A stretch of DNA of 64,000 nucleotides from CAYMSF01 sp964392985 (lineage in GTDB: Bacteria > Verrucomicrobiota > Lentisphaeria > Victivallales > Victivallaceae), in the NCBI GenBank assembly GCA_964392985.1, contig CAYMSF010000003.1, forward strand, positions 1-64,000, in the 5' to 3' direction. Below are positions 53,027 to 63,126 of the stretch, in pieces (within the stretch, counting starts at the first letter, position 1; every line of letters starts with the position of its first letter). A program made the position numbers and the translations under genes. The notes under the pieces are model-generated. The model was not told where the DNA came from. It saw only the letters and a program-made list of their open reading frames with translations, and did not search any database.

Positions 53027-54004
53027 ATGTATATTGTAACAGGTGCTGCCGGTCTGATTGGCAGTGGAACTGTATGGGGTCTTAATCAGTCTGGGATTGA
53101 CAATATTCTTGCGGTTGACCATTTAGGTACTTCCGAAAAATGGAAAAACCTTAGAGCGCTCAAGTTTGCCGATTACCTTGAAAAAGACAGGTTCCGCCAG
53201 AAATTACTCAGCGGCGACTTTGATTCCTGCAACATTGAAGCCATCATCCATCTTGGGGCTTGCTCAGCAACAACAGAACGGGATGCTTCCTACTTGGTCG
53301 ACAATAATTTTAGCTATAGTCGCGATTTGGCTGAATTCGCTGTTCGCAACCGCATACGTTTTCTCTATGCCTCAAGTTGCGCAACTTATGGTGACGGCAA
53401 CATGGGTTACGTTGATGATGAAAGTAGTCTTGAACAATTGCGCCCGCTCAACATGTATGGCTATTCCAAACATCTTTTTGATCTGTGGAGCAAACGTCAA
53501 GGCATCCTGCCAAAAATCACCGGACTTAAATTTTCCAATGTTTACGGCCCCAATGAACAGCATAAGGGCGAAATGCGCAGCGTTGTTTCCCGCGCTTATG
53601 AGCAAATATCAACAGAGGGAAAACTGCGCCTGTTTAAATCTTATCGCAAGGAATACAGCAACGGCGAACAATTGCGCGATTTTCTTTACTTGAAAGACGC
53701 GGTTGACATGATTCTTTTCCTTATGAACAGCGACAAGGGATACGGTATTTTCAATATTGGCAGCGGCAAGGCGGAGTCATGGAATGCATTGGCTGCGGCA
53801 GCCTTCTCGGCGCTGGACAAACCTGTTAAAATTGAGTATATTGAAATGCCGGAACACTTGCGCGATCGCTATCAGTATTATACCCGGGCGGATATGACCA
53901 AATTAAAGAGTATCGGTTACGCTAAGGAACCTTCCACGCTTAACGCCGCGATATCAGATTATATCCGTAATTATCGAATTCCAGATAAATTCCTCGGGGA
54001 TTAA
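53027..54004 (+). CDS. hldD: ADP-L-glycero-D-manno-heptose 6-epimerase HldD
   Basis: 325 residues. Extended SDR with YIVTGAAGLIGSG, HLGACSATTERDASYLVDNN (the HldD-specific ACSATTE stretch), SSCATYGDG, the catalytic NMYGYSKHLFD and KFSNVYGPNE. It makes the L-heptose donor for the LPS inner core. It is adjacent to lptD, and the kinase of the same pathway is encoded at 45-46 kb. Confidence 0.95.
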   Translation: MYIVTGAAGLIGSGTVWGLNQSGIDNILAVDHLGTSEKWKNLRALKFADYLEKDRFRQKLLSGDFDSCNIEAIIHLGACSATTERDASYLVDNNFSYSRDLAEFAVRNRIRFLYASSCATYGDGNMGYVDDESSLEQLRPLNMYGYSKHLFDLWSKRQGILPKITGLKFSNVYGPNEQHKGEMRSVVSRAYEQISTEGKLRLFKSYRKEYSNGEQLRDFLYLKDAVDMILFLMNSDKGYGIFNIGSGKAESWNALAAAAFSALDKPVKIEYIEMPEHLRDRYQYYTRADMTKLKSIGYAKEPSTLNAAISDYIRNYRIPDKFLGD

Positions 54005-54056
54005 AAAACAAAGTTACAGTTTTATGATGGCAAGTAATTTGTTATTCACTTTGTGC

Positions 54057-54827
54057 TTAGAGAATTCCTTCTTCTTCCAACACATGGGTATATTTTGCAA
54101 CCAATTCTGCTTTGGTAATTTTTACAGACGCCGTTGATATGTCTTCCGCTATTTTTCCAGAAGATAAAATGAAAATTCTATCACCGGAGTTGATGACCTG
54201 TTCCAGGTCGTGTGAAACCATAATAACTGTAATGTTAAAATCAGCAGCAAGTTGTTTTACTATGCTAAGCAGTTTTGGCGCAGTTTTCGGGTCAATGGCG
54301 GCCGTAAATTCATCCAGCAACAATATTTTAGGATTACGTAACAATACAGCGGCAACCGCTACGGCTTGCCGTTGTCCGCCGGAAAGCAAACCTGTTTGTG
54401 AGTGCAGACGATTTTCCAGACCCATATCAAACCGAACCAACAGGTCACGAATTTGGTTAACACTGCCCGATTTGAGGAATGACAACGCGGGTGCTCCTTT
54501 GCGAAAGACATATAATCGAAGATTCTCTTCTATCGTCATAGAGGCGATGGTATTATTTCTCGGATCCTGTTCGATCATTTGCACATAATCAAACCGTTTA
54601 CTTGCTCCGGAACCGGTGATATTTTTACTGGCAATAAAAATTTTGCCTTCCACCGACAAAATTTGCCCGCAAATGACTTTTAGCAGTGTGGATTTACCTG
54701 ACCCGTTGGGACCTATTAAGTTATTCCAACTGCCTTCAAATAATTCCAATGCCGGAATATTCAAAGCACATACTTCAGTTTCTGAGCCTTTCCCGAATGT
54801 TACGTTGATATTCTCCAGTCTGATCAT
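54057..54827 (-). CDS. ABC transporter ATP-binding protein (TrpZ-like)
   Basis: 256 residues. Walker A GPNGSGKST, signature LLSGGQRQAV, Walker B ILLLDEFTAAIDPKTA and the switch His in VIMVSHDLEQ. The DExTAAxDPKTA form is characteristic of ATPases that pair with COG2984/COG4120 proteins. It overlaps the permease gene by 4 bp. It powers an importer with the next two genes. Confidence 0.94.
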   Translation of the reverse strand: MIRLENINVTFGKGSETEVCALNIPALELFEGSWNNLIGPNGSGKSTLLKVICGQILSVEGKIFIASKNITGSGASKRFDYVQMIEQDPRNNTIASMTIEENLRLYVFRKGAPALSFLKSGSVNQIRDLLVRFDMGLENRLHSQTGLLSGGQRQAVAVAAVLLRNPKILLLDEFTAAIDPKTAPKLLSIVKQLAADFNITVIMVSHDLEQVINSGDRIFILSSGKIAEDISTASVKITKAELVAKYTHVLEEEGIL

Positions 54828-55717
54828 ATTCCGCCCGCCCCGACAAGAATTTTACTATGCTTGCGGTTAACAACTTGTTTCAACACAAGCGCTATCGCCA
54901 ATAATAGTCCAACCGCGATTCTAAGATTCCATGGATGAATATTCATGCGCAAACCAATTTCAAACGCCAGACGGTAGAGAATAGAACCAATAAACGCAGC
55001 AACTAACAACCGGAAAATGGATTTTGGCGCGCAAATTGATTCTCCTAAAATTAGAGCAGCAAATACCGCAACTATCAGACCTGTACCCATTCCTACATCG
55101 GAATATCCGTAATATTGTGCCGCAATCGCACCGGAAAATGAGGTTAATGCGTTTGAAATAACCAGCCCAAGAATTATAAAACCACCTGCGCGATATCCTA
55201 GTTTTTCAACAACAGACAGATTTTCCCCGCAAGTCCGAAGCAAATAGCCAAAATGTGTCTTCAATAACAATAATGACACGGCGTAGATAAGTAAAGCAAG
55301 TAAGACCATACACACAGGGCGGATTCCTGACGGAACAGAATCAAAAACAGTAATGGTATTAACCAGTTGCAGATTGCCTTTTCCCATGATTTGGAGATTT
55401 ACAGAATAAAGAATTGTCATCATTATTATACCGGAGAGCAAGCGACTTATATGACCTTTAACATGAAGTAACGAAGTACACACTCCAGCAAGCGAACCTG
55501 ACAGTCCGGCAAGACCAAGAGCAAGAAATGGCGAAATGGCGGTGTTTGTTATCAATACCGCGTAAACTGCAGCACCTGTAGTAAACGATGACTCAATAGT
55601 CAAGTCGGCAAACCCGACCATCCGGTAGGAAAAGACAAGACCGAGCGTTACTATGCTGTAAATGCTGGCCAGTTCCAGTACACTTCCAAGCATCGGAAGC
55701 AACTCATTTATGTTCAT
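54824..55717 (-). CDS. ABC transporter permease (TrpY/COG4120-like)
   Basis: 297 residues with eight to nine membrane helices. GLVFSYRMVGFADLTIESSFTTGAA at the N terminus and the RTCGENLSVVEKLGYRAG coupling loop are typical of this branched-chain-amino-acid-permease-like family. The encoded operon is binding protein, permease, ATPase in that order. Confidence 0.93.
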   Translation of the reverse strand: MNINELLPMLGSVLELASIYSIVTLGLVFSYRMVGFADLTIESSFTTGAAVYAVLITNTAISPFLALGLAGLSGSLAGVCTSLLHVKGHISRLLSGIIMMTILYSVNLQIMGKGNLQLVNTITVFDSVPSGIRPVCMVLLALLIYAVSLLLLKTHFGYLLRTCGENLSVVEKLGYRAGGFIILGLVISNALTSFSGAIAAQYYGYSDVGMGTGLIVAVFAALILGESICAPKSIFRLLVAAFIGSILYRLAFEIGLRMNIHPWNLRIAVGLLLAIALVLKQVVNRKHSKILVGAGGI

Positions 55718-55817
55718 TTTATTTCAATCCTGTGTAACTGAATATGTAATTTACTTTGGATAATACATTTTGCCAAAGTTAAAATCAGCAGGACAACTAC
55801 GGTGTAACGTTTCAGAC

Positions 55818-56807
55818 TTAATATACTTTTTTTGCCGCTTTCAGCAAGTCTTCAGGTATTTTCACCCCTTGTTTTTCGGCAGCGCCACGATTAATTACGA
55901 GTTCAGCATCTGAGTCAATAATCACTGGCATCGCGCCAATATTTTTTATTTTTTCATTGAAAATTTTAACGATGATTTTTGCGGTGGAAACTCCTATCTG
56001 AATGTAATTATTGCCATATGTTGCAATCGCCCCCTGTTCTACCGATGACACATTGCCTGCGAAATAAGGTATTTTATTTTCATTAGCTACTTTAATTATG
56101 GTGGAAACTGCGGCAACAATAGTATTATCCGGTGGCGAATAAATAACGTCACATCTGCCAACCAGACTGCGTACCGCCCCCATCACTTCAGAGGAATTCG
56201 CCACAGGCACCTCCAACCATTTAAAACCGTTCTTTTCAAGCTCAGGGCGGATGTATTTCATACTCGCCTCAGAATTGGATTCTGATGGGTTGAGAACGAT
56301 ACCGACCATTTTCGCAGTCGGACACAGTTTCTTAATCAGGGCAATTTGTTTATCATACGGCCAACGATCACTTACTCCGGTTTTGTTACCCCCCGGAACA
56401 CTTTCGCTGTCCGCCAGTCCCGATGCAACCGGATCTGTAATAGTTGTGAAAACAACCGGAATTGTTTTGGTCGCTTTGCATACCGCCTGTGCCGCCGGGG
56501 TGGCGATGGCAACAATCAAATCAACCTTTTGGTTAACCAGTTGATTGCTAATTTGAACAGCCGTCGGTTGATCTCCACCAGCGTTGCGATAGATAATCTT
56601 ATATCCATTCTGTTCTGTTATCCCCTGCCTGGTAAGTTCTTTCATCATTCCTTCCCTGGCCTGCTCCAGCAATGGATGTTCCATATACTGATTTATGCCG
56701 ATAGTCTTGACTGAAGAAGATGAATTGCCACCATCGCATCCGATAAGGAATGAAAGCGCTACCATCACAACACAAGCAAATAACACCCTGGCTATTTTTA
56801 TTGTCAT
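55818..56807 (-). CDS. ABC transporter substrate-binding lipoprotein (TrpX/COG2984-like)
   Basis: 329 residues. A lipoprotein signal ends in FLIGC (Cys24). Family segments: IGINQYMEHPLLEQAREGMM, ATPAAQAVCKAT, VVFTTITDPVASGL, VGIVLNPSESNSE and IYSPPDNTIVAA. Relatives bind tryptophan or tyrosine-like amino acids, but many are unassigned. It is the first gene of the transporter operon. No T-box or other riboswitch-like structure is evident upstream. Confidence 0.93.
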   Translation of the reverse strand: MTIKIARVLFACVVMVALSFLIGCDGGNSSSSVKTIGINQYMEHPLLEQAREGMMKELTRQGITEQNGYKIIYRNAGGDQPTAVQISNQLVNQKVDLIVAIATPAAQAVCKATKTIPVVFTTITDPVASGLADSESVPGGNKTGVSDRWPYDKQIALIKKLCPTAKMVGIVLNPSESNSEASMKYIRPELEKNGFKWLEVPVANSSEVMGAVRSLVGRCDVIYSPPDNTIVAAVSTIIKVANENKIPYFAGNVSSVEQGAIATYGNNYIQIGVSTAKIIVKIFNEKIKNIGAMPVIIDSDAELVINRGAAEKQGVKIPEDLLKAAKKVY

Positions 56808-56903
56808 AATTGCAAACCTTTATTTGTTACGGCTATCCATATATAATTTTGGATTTTAAAAATTTTTCAATCAAATCAGAAATCTCAATTACATTGACAA
56901 TAT

Positions 56904-58442
56904 TTACCATTCCGTACGGTCAAAATTACGGTAATTAACAGCTTCAAACAAATGTTCTTCCTGAATATCCGCTGAACTGGTTAAATCTGCGATAGTGCGA
57001 GAAACTTTCAGTATGCGGTCATACGCTCTGGGACTGAGATTAAAGCGGGTAATTGCATGTCGCAGCAATGCCTGTTCCGGTGTTCCTATTTTACAAAAAT
57101 GGGGCAAATCCTTACTGGTCATATTAGCATTGCAATAAAACCCCAGACCATGATACCGTTCAGACTGAATTGCTCTGGCGGCAACAACTCGCGCCAGGAT
57201 TGTCGCGCTACTTTCACCCGTTGGCGCAGAAAGCAGCTCATCCTGGGAAAGATGAGGAACTTCAACGTGCAAGTCAATACGGTCAAGCAATGGTCCGGAT
57301 ATTTTCCCTCGATACTTACGTACTTCGTTCGGCTTGCAACGACAACCCAACGCCGGATTTATAATTCCGCATGGACATGGATTCATTGCTGCAACGAGCA
57401 TAAATTTGGCGGGAAATGTATAACTGCCGGCTGCGCGACAAACATTGACATTCCCGCTTTCAAGCGGTTGACGTAATACTTCAAGCACATTACGCTTGAA
57501 TTCAGGAAGTTCATCGAGAAAAAGCACCCCGTTATGGGCTAGACTGATCTCCCCCGGTGACGGATTCTTGCCACCGCCAATTAAACCGATGTCGCTTATC
57601 GTATGATGCGGTGAACGGAACGGGCGCCTGTCCATCAACGGCTGACCGGCAGAAAGCATTCCCAGCACACTGTGAATCCGGCTTGTTTCAAGGGTTTCCT
57701 CCAATGTCATAGGAGGAAGAATTCCTGCCAAACGTGCTGCAATCATGCTTTTCCCCGTGCCGGGAGGTCCAATCATCAAGCTGTTATGCCCTCCGGCTGC
57801 AGCTATCTCAAGCGCCCGGCGCGCAATGCCTTGGCCCTTTACTTCAGCGAAATCCGGTTCACGCCCGGAATTAACCGCTATAAACTTCTGCAGATCCGCT
57901 CTATGCGGCAATATTCCACCGTCTGTAAAAAAAAGTACCGCCTCACGAAGATGATTAACCGGATAGACTGGTATTTTATTTGCCGCCGCAAGTGCAGCTT
58001 CACTGGCATTGCCCGCGGGCACCAGCAAGGCATTGATTCCTGGAGTTATCGCTACTTTTGCCGCAATCGGCAGAGCACCGGAAACCGGGCGGACATTTCC
58101 ATTTAAAGCCAGTTCGCCAATAATCGCTGTTTCAGCAAGTTTGGCGCGATCAATAAACCCGGTTGCGGCGAGCATTCCAAGCGCCAGAGCTAAATCAAAA
58201 GCAGCGCCTTCTTTTTTTAAATCAGCTGGTGCAAGGTTAATTACCGTAGAACCCTGAGGGTGAGGAAAGCCGGAACTGTGCAAAGCCGACCGGACGCGCT
58301 CACGACTTTCTTTGATGGCCGGATCCGGTAAACCAACGATAGTAACAATTTCCTGCTCGCCTTTCTTCGTTGCGCTTATTTCCACCTCGACAATGTAAGC
58401 ATCTATACCGATTACTGCTGCTGAGAACGTTTTTGCCAGCAT
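56904..58442 (-). CDS. comM: YifB/ComM family Mg-chelatase-like AAA+ ATPase
   Basis: 512 residues. An N-terminal Lon-protease-like fold with VGLPDPAIKESRERVRSAL and PADLKKEGAAFDLALALG. The AAA+ core has Walker A IGPPGTGKSMIAARLAG and Walker B NGVLFLDELPEF, followed by MNPCPCGIINPALGC with a four-Cys zinc-type group and FNLSPRAYDRILKVSRTIAD. ComM is a branch-migration helicase that helps integrate transformed DNA. No other competence gene is nearby. Confidence 0.96.
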   Translation of the reverse strand: MLAKTFSAAVIGIDAYIVEVEISATKKGEQEIVTIVGLPDPAIKESRERVRSALHSSGFPHPQGSTVINLAPADLKKEGAAFDLALALGMLAATGFIDRAKLAETAIIGELALNGNVRPVSGALPIAAKVAITPGINALLVPAGNASEAALAAANKIPVYPVNHLREAVLFFTDGGILPHRADLQKFIAVNSGREPDFAEVKGQGIARRALEIAAAGGHNSLMIGPPGTGKSMIAARLAGILPPMTLEETLETSRIHSVLGMLSAGQPLMDRRPFRSPHHTISDIGLIGGGKNPSPGEISLAHNGVLFLDELPEFKRNVLEVLRQPLESGNVNVCRAAGSYTFPAKFMLVAAMNPCPCGIINPALGCRCKPNEVRKYRGKISGPLLDRIDLHVEVPHLSQDELLSAPTGESSATILARVVAARAIQSERYHGLGFYCNANMTSKDLPHFCKIGTPEQALLRHAITRFNLSPRAYDRILKVSRTIADLTSSADIQEEHLFEAVNYRNFDRTEW

Positions 58443-58578
58443 GATATTTTCTCATTATATTAGTATTAACGTCCGGATTAAAATATAAATCCGGCTCTCA
58501 TTGTGCAAATCTGCAAATAGCAGAAGATTCTTACATAAGCTATCGCCTGAAATAAACTATTGCAAGTACAAAAATTAG

Positions 58579-60168
58579 CTAGCGCAGGCGATAAATTGAA
58601 TACTGGGGATTGTCAACAACTTTATCCACCCCGGACGTACGTTCAAACGCCGCGAGAATATGATACGGCCATCCCTTATCATAAATCGCCCCGGAAAAAT
58701 TGTAATTGAAACGTTTAGCCACTACGACCGTTTTAATGTTGTTGGCCAGAAGATTTTTTACGATAGCGTTACTGCTGAAAATTTCGTGTGTCCAGGTTGC
58801 ATCCGTGCCGGGAATATAATATGAAGCCAGTTCCCACTCTTCCCAAAAAATTTTACCGGACACCGGTTGTGCTTTGAGATAAGAGATAACTTGAATAATA
58901 TTGGAATCAAGTGGCGCAGTCTTTGCAACAAAAGTCACCATGGAAAGATATTGCACCAAAACTATCACGCTAACGACACAGAATAACCAGCGACACCGGC
59001 GGAAATTACACGTTAAAGACAACAACACTGTTGCTATCGGAAAAATGACCACCAGATATCTTCCGTACCGCCTTGCGAACATGAACCATAGCAGAAAAAA
59101 TACGAGGAGAGGAATCGCCAGTACGTTGTAACGCCGCCAGAGTTCATGACGGCAAAATCTACTTTGTATCAACTGCCAAAGCATGAGGATAAACAGTAGA
59201 GGCACGGCAAAACCAAACCACTGGATAAAATTTGGCAATGGAATTAATGCAGCCGGCCGGTTACTGGCAGCATAATAGTAATTGACAAGTTCAGGAATTG
59301 CCACATCTTTTTCGTTTACATACTTAATCACCACACCGTCAGATGGCGGCGACAATGGTGGAGGATGCAAATTAACATGATAACCTGCAATATTGGAAAT
59401 TTTTGCCAGTTCGCGTACAATCATGTCATCACTGCCAAATTTTTCGGCCCGGAAAATAATATCCGGAAAAACCAAAGCAATGATTATAACACCGCACCCT
59501 AGAACAGTTAATAACGCTCGCAATTTTTTGCTGCGATACTCCACAAAACAAATTACGGTAAGCATAATGAAAAACAGTGGAATCAGCACCATGCCAGTGC
59601 GTTTCGAATACCAGAGCCCTGCCAGCGTCAACGCACACCACCAGAATTGTCTTTTTACCAGCAGAAGCACGGCAAGCAGAATTATTACGGCACATAACAG
59701 GTCAATAAAAGTAAGAACGGCACAAACTGGAAGTATCGGTGTCATCCCGGCAAGCAATACCGCCAGTTTGGCATGGTATCCGCTCGCAAATGTTTTCGTT
59801 AATATATATACTAAAAACAGTATTATGGCGAACAACAATGTCTGAATGATTTGAACGGTATAGTAACTGTAACCGCCGGTAATTATGCAAGCGACAAAGT
59901 TGATAAAATACCAGAGCGGACTTTCCTCATGATAGATACTGAAATTATTTTTACTGGCAATCTGTATCGGCCTGCCGCCAAGTTCGCACCATGCGCGTAC
60001 ACATTTTAAATGCCACACGCCATCATTGAATCGTGCCGAACCGATTACACCAAGCACAAGTACTGGCAACGAAAGCAAAAGAATCAGTTGCCAATATTTA
60101 ACATGGTGAATTAATTTCACCAACACAACATGGCATTTGCCGGCAAATACCATGAGATTATTGCTCAT
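58579..60168 (-). CDS. Polytopic GT-C-like glycosyltransferase
   Basis: 529 residues with ten to twelve membrane helices and a C-terminal soluble part of about 90 residues. Between helix 1 and 2 is GSARFNDGVWHLKCVRAWCE with an acidic residue, followed by EESPLWYFINF, in the place of the GT39/ArnT catalytic loop and its metal-binding motif. It probably uses a polyprenyl-phosphate sugar. The GT2 gene immediately upstream (17 nt) may act on the same glycan. The true start may be one of two close ATGs. Confidence 0.65.
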   Translation of the reverse strand: MSNNLMVFAGKCHVVLVKLIHHVKYWQLILLLSLPVLVLGVIGSARFNDGVWHLKCVRAWCELGGRPIQIASKNNFSIYHEESPLWYFINFVACIITGGYSYYTVQIIQTLLFAIILFLVYILTKTFASGYHAKLAVLLAGMTPILPVCAVLTFIDLLCAVIILLAVLLLVKRQFWWCALTLAGLWYSKRTGMVLIPLFFIMLTVICFVEYRSKKLRALLTVLGCGVIIIALVFPDIIFRAEKFGSDDMIVRELAKISNIAGYHVNLHPPPLSPPSDGVVIKYVNEKDVAIPELVNYYYAASNRPAALIPLPNFIQWFGFAVPLLFILMLWQLIQSRFCRHELWRRYNVLAIPLLVFFLLWFMFARRYGRYLVVIFPIATVLLSLTCNFRRCRWLFCVVSVIVLVQYLSMVTFVAKTAPLDSNIIQVISYLKAQPVSGKIFWEEWELASYYIPGTDATWTHEIFSSNAIVKNLLANNIKTVVVAKRFNYNFSGAIYDKGWPYHILAAFERTSGVDKVVDNPQYSIYRLR

Positions 60169-60185
60169 ACTCTTTGTTCCGGTAC

Positions 60186-60965
60186 TTATTTGTTTTTATT
60201 GCCGGTTCTAGACAGTAATTTATAAATCCAGACAATTTTCCACACATTCAGCATGTGAATAAAAGAGGTCAAAACGTTGCCATGTTCTCTGCAAATCGCC
60301 AATTCCTCTTGAAACTGCCGCTCAAAATGGTTATTGCTGATTGAATCATCATGACGGCGAAAGGATGCTAATAGCTTACGCAAATGAACAGGGCGTGATT
60401 TTTCCGCCATGAACAACCATAATTCATAGTCCCAGGCGGCGCGGTATTTATTGTCCAGATGTCCAGTTTCACGCCACAAATCCATGCGCCAGAACGTGGC
60501 CGGCTGGTTGATAAAATTTTCACATAAAAGCACATATTTACTGTAACAATATCCAAGTATATTTTTATAAGCAGTAATCGGCTTACGAATCTCCCGACCA
60601 TTTTCGTCAATGATTCGACAACGCCCGTAAAGCCAGCGGCTCTCCGGGTGCTGCTGAAAAGCGGTAGCCACTGTTTGCAATGTTCCCGGCTCGAACACAT
60701 CATCGGCATTCAACCAGCAGCCAATCTCCCCGGTTGCCATTGCCATACCGTAATTAATCGCCGCTTGAGCAGAACCGTCCTTGCGGGAAATTATCGTGCA
60801 ACGATCCTTGAACTCTTCCAGTATCTTCAACGTACCATCAGTTGACTGCCCGTCGCAAATAATGTATTCCAATTCGAAATCGCCAGACTGACTCAATACA
60901 CTTTCAACAGTTTGACGGATATATTTTTCGCCATTATAAACTGGAGTTACTACTGATATTTTCAT
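60186..60965 (-). CDS. GT2 family glycosyltransferase
   Basis: 259 residues. GT-A motifs: ISVVTPVYNGEKYIRQTVESV, IICDGQSTDGT, CWLNADDVFEPG (DxD-like ADD) and NQPATFWRMDLWRETG, AAWDYELWLFMAE. This pattern is common in polysaccharide GT2 enzymes with an inverting mechanism. It precedes the GT-C gene on the same strand by 17 nt. Confidence 0.93.
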   Translation of the reverse strand: MKISVVTPVYNGEKYIRQTVESVLSQSGDFELEYIICDGQSTDGTLKILEEFKDRCTIISRKDGSAQAAINYGMAMATGEIGCWLNADDVFEPGTLQTVATAFQQHPESRWLYGRCRIIDENGREIRKPITAYKNILGYCYSKYVLLCENFINQPATFWRMDLWRETGHLDNKYRAAWDYELWLFMAEKSRPVHLRKLLASFRRHDDSISNNHFERQFQEELAICREHGNVLTSFIHMLNVWKIVWIYKLLSRTGNKNK

Positions 60966-61020
60966 ATAACTTTCATTGATTTATTATTTTTGAACAACAT
61001 TATCGTAATATAATTAACTT

Positions 61021-62145
61021 TCACGGTTGCAAAAACTGTACACATACTGGATTACCAACTGAAACAGTTGTCTTTGTATCTTTCAGCAAACCTGTTTGTG
61101 CGTCGATTCTGAAAACGCGAACATTATCACCATCCTGACTGGCGACAAGACAATATCCACCGGAACCGTCAAAATTAAAATGCCGCGGATTTTTGATGCC
61201 GGTATTCTGAAATTCTGCCGAACTCAACGTTCCTGTTTCTGCGTCAATCTTGAAAACAGCTATTGAATCATGACCGCGATTTGAGCCATAGAGAAACTTA
61301 CCGTCCCGGCTCACTTTTATTTCGGCACACCAACTGATTCCATTAAAGCCTTCAGGCAAAGCGGAAACAGTCTGAACCGCTTTAAGTTTACCTGTTTCCA
61401 GGGTATAAGAAAATACATTAATCGTATTGTCGAGTTCATTGATGGCATAAGCAAATTTACCCCCGGGATGAAATGTGAAATGACGTGGTCCTGAACCGGG
61501 ATGAATTTCGACGTCCGCGTCTTTTTCCGGGGTTAAATCTCCGGTTTTATGATTAAACCGGTAAACTTTAATTTTATCAAGTCCAAGATCGGCAACAAAA
61601 AGGAAACGCCCGTCCGGACTGAAATTTACGCTGTGCGGATGTGGGGATGACTGACGCTTAAGATTAACACTGGAACCGTCATGCTTAATCACAGCCTGCG
61701 GTGGTGCCAACGTACCGTCAGGATTAATGGGTATAATTGAAAAACTTCCGCCACTGTAGTTGGCAACGAAAAGATATCTGCCGGTACTGTCAATGGTCAG
61801 ATGACATGGATGAGCCCCGCCAGAAGGCTGTCCGTTCAGCAGCGTCAAAGGTTTCCCGTCGAGATTAATGGCATAAGCCTTAACCACGCCGCTTTTTTCC
61901 TCTCCGGTTGCATAAAGGAATTTGCCTCCAGGATGTATCAGGATAAAACTGGGATTATAAGTTTTAGCCACCAGGCGTGGCTCGCTCATCTGTCCCGATT
62001 CAAGATTTAAAATTGATTGATAAATTCCCTCTGATTTGCCAGGTTTGGTATAAGTACCGAAATAAACTTCAACCAATGCCCCCTGACTCATAGCGTTAAC
62101 TCCTGTTATTAATGATATAGCAATAACAATTATTATCTTTTTCAC
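61021..62145 (-). CDS. Lactonase-family seven-bladed beta-propeller protein, exported
   Basis: 374 residues. A signal peptide (about 1-20) is followed by repeats of the Pgl/YbhE type: ILIHPGGKFLYATGE, LTIDSTGRYLFVANY, VNFSPDGRFLFVADLG, FTFHPGGKFAYAINE, IKVSRDGKFLYGSNRGHDS. The family includes 6-phosphogluconolactonase; with an export signal here, the substrate is probably another lactone or it is a binding protein. It is 3 nt after the Sel1-repeat gene, so co-transcribed. Confidence 0.88.
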   Translation of the reverse strand: MKKIIIVIAISLITGVNAMSQGALVEVYFGTYTKPGKSEGIYQSILNLESGQMSEPRLVAKTYNPSFILIHPGGKFLYATGEEKSGVVKAYAINLDGKPLTLLNGQPSGGAHPCHLTIDSTGRYLFVANYSGGSFSIIPINPDGTLAPPQAVIKHDGSSVNLKRQSSPHPHSVNFSPDGRFLFVADLGLDKIKVYRFNHKTGDLTPEKDADVEIHPGSGPRHFTFHPGGKFAYAINELDNTINVFSYTLETGKLKAVQTVSALPEGFNGISWCAEIKVSRDGKFLYGSNRGHDSIAVFKIDAETGTLSSAEFQNTGIKNPRHFNFDGSGGYCLVASQDGDNVRVFRIDAQTGLLKDTKTTVSVGNPVCVQFLQP

Positions 62146-62148
62146 TCT

Positions 62149-63126
62149 TTAAAGTCCTGACTGTTTCCCCGTGGCGGATTGCTTCAGAGAAAACAATTTC
62201 TGCCTGATTTGTTTTTCCATTTCCGGATCTTCAACGGTAGAAAGAGCTCGATCCCATACCGCAATGGCTTTTTCCTTCTGGTTAAGCTTTAAATAAGTTT
62301 CACCAAGATGATTCTGTACCTCATAGTCATCCGGCAGTAATTTTTCAGCCTGCAGTAACCTGGCAAGTGCCTCGGCATAGCGTTCTTTCTTGAAAAATAC
62401 CCAACCGATAGTGTCAAGATACGCGCCATTGTCAGAGTCTGTTTCGATTGCCTTTCCCGCCAGTGCCAACGCTTCGTCAAGACTAACTCCCTGCATTGCT
62501 AAAATATAGGCAAGATTATTCATCGCCGGAGCATAATTTTGCCCGGACGCGCGACGATACCATTTGACCGCCTTGTCAAGATTGCGCCCGTCTGTATTGC
62601 TACCGTAATAATCTCCAAGTGCCATCTGCGCCTGTAACATACCGCCTTCGGCAGCCTTTTCCATAAAGCTCAACCCGCGCTCGGTCTGTTTTGTGCCCAA
62701 ATAATATTGCGCTAAAATATATTGCGCCATGCCATCGTTCTGTTCTGCCGCCTGAATCATGAGGTCAACGCCAAGTTTTTCATCTTTTTCTACACCGTGA
62801 CCTCCCGAAACAAGAATAATGCCCCAATATGATTTAGCCCGTGCGGAACCTTTAACGGAAGCCATTTCAAGCCATTTGATTGCTTCGGCATAATTAATCT
62901 CAATACCTTCTCCGTTTAAAAAAAGTTCTCCAAGCTTCAACATTGCCTCGACATCTCCACCTGAAGCTTTTTTCTCAAGTGATTTTATCTCATTGACGAT
63001 ATTACCTGATTCGTCAACAGCGACATCATTTTTTTCCGGTTGGCAACCAGCAATAGTGACGACAAAAAGTATGGTTATCAGGAATTTCTTTACTCTGCTG
63101 ATGTTATTAATGTGAAATCCCTTCAT
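62149..63126 (-). CDS. Sel1/TPR-repeat lipoprotein
   Basis: 325 residues. A signal ends in TIAGC (Cys28, lipid attachment). Sel1-like repeats run from about residue 50 to 215 (GDVEAMLKLGELFLNGEGIEINYAEAIKWLEMA and similar units). Two or three TPR units follow to about 305 (YLDTIGWVFFKKERYAEALA, VQNHLGETYLKLNQKEKAI). It is likely a periplasmic or outer-membrane scaffold; binding partners are unknown. Confidence 0.88.
   Translation of the reverse strand: MKGFHINNISRVKKFLITILFVVTIAGCQPEKNDVAVDESGNIVNEIKSLEKKASGGDVEAMLKLGELFLNGEGIEINYAEAIKWLEMASVKGSARAKSYWGIILVSGGHGVEKDEKLGVDLMIQAAEQNDGMAQYILAQYYLGTKQTERGLSFMEKAAEGGMLQAQMALGDYYGSNTDGRNLDKAVKWYRRASGQNYAPAMNNLAYILAMQGVSLDEALALAGKAIETDSDNGAYLDTIGWVFFKKERYAEALARLLQAEKLLPDDYEVQNHLGETYLKLNQKEKAIAVWDRALSTVEDPEMEKQIRQKLFSLKQSATGKQSGL

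Noticed and set aside
54112..54588. 158-codon ORF antisense to the ABC ATPase gene
   Set aside because: It covers Walker A/B and signature sequences of the real gene on the other strand.
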